Below, one piece after another: positions 5,660 to 9,350 of a stretch of 9,350 bases of DNA. Numbering within the stretch: the stretch's first letter is position 1; each line of letters starts with the position of its first letter. The DNA comes from Rhodospirillaceae bacterium (GTDB taxonomy: Bacteria > Pseudomonadota > Alphaproteobacteria > Rhodospirillales > 2-02-FULL-58-16), in contig JAUXMA010000042.1 in NCBI GenBank assembly GCA_030623425.1, positions 1 through 9,350 of the forward strand. The letters run 5' to 3'. Below the pieces are notes generated by a model. It was not told the DNA's origin, made no database searches, and saw nothing but the letters and a program-made list of their open reading frames with translations. The position numbers and the translations under genes were made by a program.

Positions 5660-5778
5660 TGGACCAAGGTCAAGTGCCCGAACGGCGGTGGCCCGGCGCA
5701 AGCCCGAATATTGACATCCCCATCCATCAACCCTTTGATGAACAGAGAGGGGGCAATTTAGATGATACAGGCCACTAG
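5659..5778 (+). CDS. Possible 39-residue leader ORF overlapping the ModE-like gene
   Basis: It is preceded by a strong ribosome site (AGGAGGAG, 5645-5652, about six bases before ATG). It encodes MDQGQVPERRWPGASPNID and onward, and its stop at 5776-5778 lies 17 bases inside the ModE-like gene in another frame, which would allow translational coupling. No homologue is recognised. A separate promoter-like pair (5711-5739) lies within it, so it may be an incidental ORF. Confidence 0.25.
   Translation: MDQGQVPERRWPGASPNIDIPIHQPFDEQRGGNLDDTGH
5711..5740 (+). promoter_or_regulatory. Candidate promoter and operator of the ModE-like gene
   Basis: A consensus -35 TTGACA (5711-5716) is followed after 17 bp by TTTGAT (5734-5739), 4 of 6 to consensus. 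An inverted repeat CATCAA (5725-5730) / TTGATG (5735-5740) with CCCT between overlaps the -10. That is a good place for autorepression. The resulting leader would be only about 15 nt but would still include GAGAGGGGG, eight bases before the ATG. Confidence 0.5.
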
Positions 5779-6139
5779 GTCCGGCAAAATACGGCCTCGG
5801 GTCCGAATTCTCATCGGATCGGCCACCGCTCTTGGTCCCGGCAAGGTGGATTTGTTGCAAGCCATCGCCTCGTGCGGTTCGATTTCGGCGGCGGCCAGGC
5901 GCATGGGCATGTCCTACCGCCGGGCGTGGATGCTGGTGGATACCATGAACCGCTGTTTTCACGGCGATCTTGTGACCACCTCGACCGGCGGACCCGGCGG
6001 CGGCGGCGCCAAGGTGACGCCCCTGGGCCGGGAAGTCCTGTCGCGCTACCGGGAGATGGAGGCCAAGGCCGAGGCCTGCGTCAGCGACGAAGTCGCCGCT
6101 TTCGCCAAATTGATGGCCGATCCGTCGGCCGAGAGCTAG
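5762..6139 (+). CDS. ModE-like winged-helix regulator, DNA-binding domain only
   Basis: The 125-residue protein matches the N-terminal DNA-binding half of ModE, the molybdate/tungstate-responsive regulator. The helix-turn-helix is GSISAAARRMGMSYRRAWML (39-58), followed by VDTMN. A glycine-rich wing follows (GGPGGGGAKVTPLG, 76-89), then a C-terminal helix for dimerisation (90-118). Full-length ModE (about 260 residues in E. coli) carries two further Mop-type oxyanion-binding domains; these are absent and the stop is genuine, with a terminator on top of it. Such single-domain members are common in alphaproteobacteria, and how they sense metal is unclear. Location after mobA and beside tup and moaA points to control of this locus, including the ModE-box-like site at 1190-1213. 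The target assignment is inferred. Confidence 0.88.
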   Translation: MIQATRSGKIRPRVRILIGSATALGPGKVDLLQAIASCGSISAAARRMGMSYRRAWMLVDTMNRCFHGDLVTTSTGGPGGGGAKVTPLGREVLSRYREMEAKAEACVSDEVAAFAKLMADPSAES

Positions 6140-6183
6140 ACCCCATGTCCGATCTGGACGTGGGGTCTAACGGCTTATTTTTT
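6138..6183 (+). terminator. Intrinsic terminator of the ModE-like gene
   Basis: A 13-bp stem (6138-6150 with 6156-6168, core GACCCCATGTCC / GGACGTGGGGTC, one G-T wobble) has a GATCT loop and starts within the stop codon of the ModE-like gene. Six T follow at 6178-6183 after a nine-base gap, which is a little far from ideal. It separates two convergent genes and may also block helicase transcripts from the other side, although there is no T-run in that direction. Confidence 0.75.
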
Positions 6184-7560
6184 CCTTTTCTTCGCCGTGA
6201 TGGGCTGAAGCAGGAAAGCCGGAACATGGCCGCCCATGCCGACCGTCGGCTTGCCATGATCATGGCCGTCTTGGCCATGCCGTTCTTTGCGGAGGCTGGG
6301 GGAATGGACCGGTTTGGCGCCTCTTTTGCCGTCGTCCTCGCCGCCGGGTTTGCGCCGCCGTCCACGGCGGCGGCGGCCTTTGCCGGGGACCGTCTCGAGG
6401 CTGCCGGCGCCACTGCCGTCCATGGCGAGGCGGGGAATTTTCTTGCCGATCAGTCTGGCGATCGCCTCCAGGTGCTTGCCATCTTCGGGTCCGGCGATGG
6501 TCAAGGCGCGGCCCTCTTTGCCGGCTCGTCCGGTGCGGCCGATGCGGTGCACGTAGTCTTCGGGATGGCAGGGAACGTCGAAATTGAAGACATGGCTCAT
6601 TTCGACGATGTCAAGACCGCGGGCGGCGACATCGCTGCAAACCAGTAGCCTGAACTCGCCCGACTTGAAACTGCCCAGGGTTTGCATGCGCGCCGGCTGA
6701 TCCATGTCGCCATGCAGCTGGGAGGCATCATAGCCGTGGCGGACGAGCGAGCGGAACAGAACCCCGACGTCGCGTTTGCGGTTGCAGAAGATGAGGGCGT
6801 TTTTAACCCCTTCGGCGTTGATCAGGCGACGCAGGGCAGCCCGTTTTTCCTTTTGAACGCTGCTCGGCCGGTGGTCGTTTCCAGGTTCGACCATCACCAA
6901 CCCCTGGATGACGGTTTCGGCTGGCGTCGCTGGTGGCGCGACGGAGATCTCTTTGGGGTTGATCAGAAAGGTCTCGGCGAGGCGGCGGATTTCCGTCGGC
7001 ATGGTGGCCGAGAAAAACAGGGTCTGGCGCATTTTCGAGAGCAGGGAAACGATGCGTTCGATATCTGGGATAAAACCCATGTCCAGCATCCGGTCGGATT
7101 CGTCGAGAACCAGGATTTTAATGTCGCTCAACAACAAACGGCCGCGCTCGAAAAGGTCCAAAAACCGCCCAGGCGTGGCGATCAGCACATCCGGGCCTCG
7201 GTCTATGGCCCTGACCTGATCGTTGATCGACGTTCCGCCAATCAACAGCGCCATGCTCAGCTTGTTGTGCTTGCCGTAAACATCGAAACATTCGGACACT
7301 TGCGCCGCCAGTTCCCGCGTCGGCTCGAGAATGAGAGAACGGGGCATGCGCGCCTTGGCCCGGCCCGCCGCCAGGATGTCGATCATCGGCAGGGTAAAAG
7401 ACGCGGTCTTGCCCGTGCCCGTCTGGGCGCAACCCAAGATGTCCCGTCCCATGAGGATGTAGGGAATGGCCTCGGCCTGAATCGGTGTGGGTTCGGTGTA
7501 ACCCGCTTCGCCGACGGCGCGCAGGACTTGTTGACTCAATCCTAAATCAGAAAAGTTCAT
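6175..7560 (-). CDS. rhlE: RhlE-type DEAD-box RNA helicase with DESD motif II
   Basis: The 461-residue ATP-dependent RNA helicase is probably involved in ribosome assembly or mRNA turnover. Motifs in order: Q-motif region FSDLGLS with TPIQ (25-28), motif I AQTGTGKT (45-52), PTRELA (80-85), GG (108-109), TPGR (129-132), motif II DESD (153-156), SAT (184-186), then in domain 2 IFCNRKRD, ARGLDI and HRIGRTGRAG. Motif II has Ser (TCC) where the family has Ala, a single-base difference. The tail after about 375 is basic and disordered (RRRRGRRRKPGGEDDGKRG) and ends in GGHVPAFLLQPITAKKRKK; a similar VPAFLL end is, from memory, common in alphaproteobacterial RhlE. The start MNFSDLGLS is standard although no clear ribosome site precedes it. 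It is convergent with the ModE-like gene and divergent from the hydrolase gene. Confidence 0.95.
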   Translation of the reverse strand: MNFSDLGLSQQVLRAVGEAGYTEPTPIQAEAIPYILMGRDILGCAQTGTGKTASFTLPMIDILAAGRAKARMPRSLILEPTRELAAQVSECFDVYGKHNKLSMALLIGGTSINDQVRAIDRGPDVLIATPGRFLDLFERGRLLLSDIKILVLDESDRMLDMGFIPDIERIVSLLSKMRQTLFFSATMPTEIRRLAETFLINPKEISVAPPATPAETVIQGLVMVEPGNDHRPSSVQKEKRAALRRLINAEGVKNALIFCNRKRDVGVLFRSLVRHGYDASQLHGDMDQPARMQTLGSFKSGEFRLLVCSDVAARGLDIVEMSHVFNFDVPCHPEDYVHRIGRTGRAGKEGRALTIAGPEDGKHLEAIARLIGKKIPRLAMDGSGAGSLETVPGKGRRRRGRRRKPGGEDDGKRGAKPVHSPSLRKERHGQDGHDHGKPTVGMGGHVPAFLLQPITAKKRKK

Positions 7561-7712
7561 TCGGTCCGATTCGACCGGCGATCAAAGGAAGGTATTCGCC
7601 AATGGATATAGCATTGGTGCCGGATATTAGGCTTTCCGGGGCTGCTGTCAATCTTCCCGGGCGCACCGATATATCATCCGGGTCTTGGCGAGAGGGGACG
7701 CATGGATTAATT

Positions 7713-7729
7713 ATTGCCCAGCTGGCAAT
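7713..7729. promoter_or_regulatory. Palindrome just upstream of the hydrolase gene
   Basis: ATTGCC (7713-7718) and GGCAAT (7724-7729) flank CAGCT, 20 bp before the ATG at 7749. It lies just after an AT-rich stretch (TTAATT, 7707-7712) that could be a weak -10, with TTGGCG (7685-7690) as -35. It is a possible operator; the shared 188-bp region with the helicase gene shows no other clear signal. Confidence 0.35.
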
Positions 7730-7748
7730 CGATTTAGAGAACCCGCCC

Positions 7749-8303
7749 ATGCTGATCACGGCCGACCAATCCTGCCTGTTGATCGTCGACGTTCAGGCCA
7801 AGCTGGCGCCCGCTGTCGAGGAATGTGAACGCGTCATCGCCAATTGTGCCACGCTCATGCAAGTGGCGGCCCGCTTGCGGGTGGCGGTTCTGGTTTCCGA
7901 ACAATACCCGAAAGGGCTCGGGCCGACGGTTCCGGAACTGGCCGAACTGGCGCCCGCCGGCTCGCTGATGGTCAAGGAGCATTTTTCCTGCATGGGGGAC
8001 GCCGGTTGCGTCGGACGCATCCAAGATCTTGGCCGTTCCCAAGTTGTCGTCGCCGGGATCGAAGCCCACGTTTGCGTTCTGCAGACGGCGTTCGGACTGA
8101 TCAATGAAGGCCGCGAGGTTTTTGTCGTCGCCGATGCCGTTTCATCGCGTTCGGCGGAAGACTGCCGGCTGGCCCTCGATCGTCTGCGCGACGGCGGCGT
8201 CTCGATCGTCACCACGGAAATGGTTCTGTTTGAATGGGTAGGCCGCGCCGGCACGCCGGAATTCAAGGAACTCAGTGAAGTGCTGAAGAACAAGCAGGCA
8301 TAA
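7749..8303 (+). CDS. Isochorismatase-fold cysteine hydrolase (ISOC1/2-like)
   Basis: The 184-residue protein belongs to the isochorismatase-like hydrolases, cytoplasmic enzymes that cleave amides or similar bonds with an Asp-Lys-Cys triad. The residues visible are D14 (LLIVDVQ), K76 (MVKEHFSC) and C109 (GIEAHVCVLQT), with the cis-peptide neighbourhood VAGIEAHV. SEQYPKGLGPTVPEL, DAVSSR and a C-terminal FKEL match the ISOC1/ISOC2 subgroup rather than nicotinamidase, whose metal-binding Asp/His set is missing. The substrate of this subgroup is not established. The start at 7749 places the first strand normally; upstream in-frame codons give a sequence unlike the family, and only a weak AGAGAA ribosome site is present. 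No operon partner is evident. Confidence 0.92.
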   Translation: MLITADQSCLLIVDVQAKLAPAVEECERVIANCATLMQVAARLRVAVLVSEQYPKGLGPTVPELAELAPAGSLMVKEHFSCMGDAGCVGRIQDLGRSQVVVAGIEAHVCVLQTAFGLINEGREVFVVADAVSSRSAEDCRLALDRLRDGGVSIVTTEMVLFEWVGRAGTPEFKELSEVLKNKQA

Positions 8304-8395
8304 GGGTCGGAAAGGGCATCCGGTCCGGACGGGCCACTAGGCCGCCGGTGGCGGAGAAAATCAAAAATAAAGGTTTCAATCGCGGCGTCACGTCC

Positions 8396-8567
8396 TATAC
8401 TAGGTGTCCATTGGCGCCACATGCCTTGGCGTATCTTGAGATTAGCGTACTACTTGAGATTTAGCATATTACGACGTCTAGCTCGGCTATTCCGTGAATT
8501 GTGACACCAAGAACAAGCGCTCTCGCGTGGAGCGCACGACGTAAGCAACATAAGGCAAGGATAACTC
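8396..8567 (+). promoter_or_regulatory. Promoter and long structured leader of the cold-shock gene
   Basis: TATACT (8396-8401) is a good -10 with a weak -35 (TTTCAA, 8374-8379, spacer 16). Transcription from about 8408 gives a leader of about 160 nt, close to the long temperature-sensing leader of enterobacterial cspA. It contains a near-exact direct repeat CTTGAGATTAGC / CTTGAGATTTAGC (8435-8446, 8453-8465) and a hairpin GCGCTC/GAGCGC (8517-8522, 8530-8535). The ribosome site AAGGCAAGGA ends shortly before the ATG. The part 8304-8395 shows only a small hairpin. Thermosensing is inferred from length and gene type. Confidence 0.5.
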
Positions 8568-8777
8568 ATGGCTGTTGGAACTGTGAAATGGTTTAACCCG
8601 GTCAAGGGATACGGCTTCATCGAACCCGAAGACGGCGGGAAGGACGCCTTTGTCCATATCTCCGCCGTCGAGAGTGCCGGTCTGTCAACCCTCCGCGAGG
8701 GCCAGAAGGTCGAGTACGAACTCATTTCCGGCAAGAACGGAAAGACCGCCGCCGAGAACATCGTCTCCCTCGACTGA
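8568..8777 (+). CDS. cspA: Cold-shock protein, CspA family
   Basis: The 69-residue single cold-shock domain protein binds single-stranded RNA and DNA and acts as an RNA chaperone in the cytoplasm. The RNA-binding motifs RNP1 (KGYGFIEP, 14-21) and RNP2 (DAFVHI) are intact. The sequence starts [17 protein letters not shown] as in many alphaproteobacterial members, and the length is that of the family. An AAGGA ribosome site lies seven bases before the ATG. The long upstream leader suggests post-transcriptional control, although several members of the family in any one genome are not cold-induced. A small hairpin overlaps the stop, and a small basic protein gene follows about 120 bases later on the same strand. 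Confidence 0.96.
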   Translation: MAVGTVKWFNPVKGYGFIEPEDGGKDAFVHISAVESAGLSTLREGQKVEYELISGKNGKTAAENIVSLD

Positions 8778-8782
8778 GACGA
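8761..8782 (+). terminator. Hairpin over the cold-shock stop codon
   Basis: TCGTCTC (8761-8767) and GAGACGA (8776-8782) form a seven-base stem, with an alternative CCCTCG/CGAGGG pairing. No T-run follows, so it is at most a weak or Rho-assisted end, or a stabilising 3' structure. Confidence 0.3.
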
Positions 8783-8897
8783 GGGATCAGACCTATCCTA
8801 TCCATAGCGGTATGTTTGTCCGAAAGGGAGCGGAGGCAAGACCTCTTACCCTTTCATTCGATGGCCGCGCGCCGCCACTCGTCCGGCTGGGCAAGCC

Positions 8898-9056
8898 ATG
8901 CCACGTAAGCCCAATTACGGATTCGAGCGCCGGGAACGCGAACGTGTGAAGGCCGAAAGGCGCCGCAAGCGCCGGGAGGCGAAGGTAGAGCGGTCGAAGA
9001 AAACGAAGACCGAGAAGACCGAGAAGACCGGGGAGCAAGAAGAGCAGGAAAAATAG
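8898..9056 (+). CDS. Conserved small basic protein (52 residues)
   Basis: The ORF starts MPRKPNYGFERRERER and is then almost wholly charged: an Arg/Lys/Glu helix followed by a KTEKTEKT repeat (encoded by a 9-bp tandem repeat around 9006-9030) and an acidic end GEQEEQEK. From memory, short proteins beginning MP(R/K)KPNY-FERRERER are frequent in Rhodospirillales and related alphaproteobacteria. That, rather than the weak ribosome site, is why I call it coding. It has no membrane segment, and a long charged coil is expected. Function is unknown. Location after cspA hints at a nucleic-acid or ribosome association, which is only an inference. Overlapping ORFs in other frames (including a hydrophobic one on the minus strand) are its shadows. 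Confidence 0.75.
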   Translation: MPRKPNYGFERRERERVKAERRRKRREAKVERSKKTKTEKTEKTGEQEEQEK

Positions 9057-9072
9057 TCTCGCATTGTCGACC

Positions 9073-9344
9073 ATGGCCGGTTGGACGACGTATGATTTCA
9101 TCCCCGCGTTCGAGAAGGGTAAAGCCTCATGGCACAGGCATACGCGGGGCCCCGCGGGCCCACCAGTCAATAAGGCGAGACGGTAATCCTGACCGTGGCC
9201 GGATTCTCCGAGACGACGGTTACCTTGAACCATCCTCTGGCCGGGAAGGCCCTTAGCTTCGAGCTCCAGCTGGTGGATATCGTCCGAGAGCCCGCCGGCC
9301 CTTTCTTCCGACAAATTTGCCCGGTCGGGTCACGCAGGCCGTGA
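9073..9344 (+). pseudogene. Decayed FKBP-type (SlyD-like) peptidyl-prolyl isomerase
   Basis: Pieces of an FKBP-type prolyl isomerase occur in family order but not in one frame. DFIPAFEKG (9094-9120) matches the IPGFEKG active-site segment. AQAYAGPRGP (9132-9161), in another frame, resembles the AYGPR-P loop. After TAA at 9171, ETVILTVAGFSETTVTL and NHPLAGKALSFELQLVDI match the C-terminal strands, where NHPLAGK is diagnostic. The N-terminal strands are absent and the segments between the pieces are too short, so several deletions and a frameshift have occurred. It ends at TGA 9342-9344, past the normal family end. An ATG at 9129 with AAGG before it opens only a 14-codon frame. A recently disrupted gene is less likely than an old remnant. 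It could also be partly assembly error, but more than one lesion is needed. Confidence 0.65.
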
Positions 9345-9350
9345 TTTCCG

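Noticed and set aside
8812..8949. A 45-codon plus-strand ORF starting MFVRKGAEARPL
   Set aside because: It overlaps the MPRKPNY small protein in another frame, resembles nothing and has no convincing ribosome site.
8793..9314. A 173-codon minus-strand ORF with a strongly hydrophobic Leu-rich stretch
   Set aside because: The hydrophobic stretch is the complement of the Glu/Lys-rich small protein on the plus strand, and the frame also covers the FKBP remnant. There is no ribosome site or domain.
1..9350. CRISPR array, tRNA, rRNA, insertion sequence or prophage genes
   Set aside because: No regularly spaced repeats, tRNA-like cloverleaf, transposase or phage motif was seen on either strand.

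Overview
The window is GC-rich, densely packed bacterial DNA. Protein style (RhlE-type helicase, 69-residue cold-shock protein, a small MPRKPNYGFERRERER protein, standalone ModE-type regulator) suggests an alphaproteobacterium, probably of the Rhodospirillales. No rRNA, tRNA, CRISPR array, transposase or phage gene was seen.

Left and centre (about 1-6180) form a molybdenum/tungsten locus. moaA (minus strand) makes the first molybdopterin intermediate. A tungstate ABC importer operon, tupB-tupC-tupA (minus), brings in the oxyanion. mobA (plus) attaches GMP to the finished cofactor. A ModE-like DNA-binding protein (plus) is the probable regulator, and a ModE-box-like dyad sits at the moaA promoter. 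This set fits supply of bis-MGD cofactor to an Mo or W enzyme such as a formate dehydrogenase lying outside the window. A TetR-fold gene with COQ9-like features lies between moaA and tup, divergent from moaA.

Between the TetR-fold gene and tupA is an unusually AT-rich patch. It holds a 37-bp dyad, a strong plus-strand promoter with a consensus -10, a pyrimidine-rich stretch and a strong intrinsic terminator. Together these look like an undescribed small RNA of about 144 nt, antisense to the 3' end of tupA. This is the most interesting item in the window.

The right side (6175-9350) is general housekeeping: an RhlE-type helicase with DESD in place of DEAD (minus), an isochorismatase-fold hydrolase (plus), a cold-shock gene with a long leader (plus), a 52-residue basic/acidic small protein (plus), and the decayed remains of an FKBP-type peptidyl-prolyl isomerase at the edge. 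Two poly-G tracts (1394-1402 and 5637-5644) lie where one extra G would fuse neighbouring reading frames. They are either slippage switches or assembly errors.
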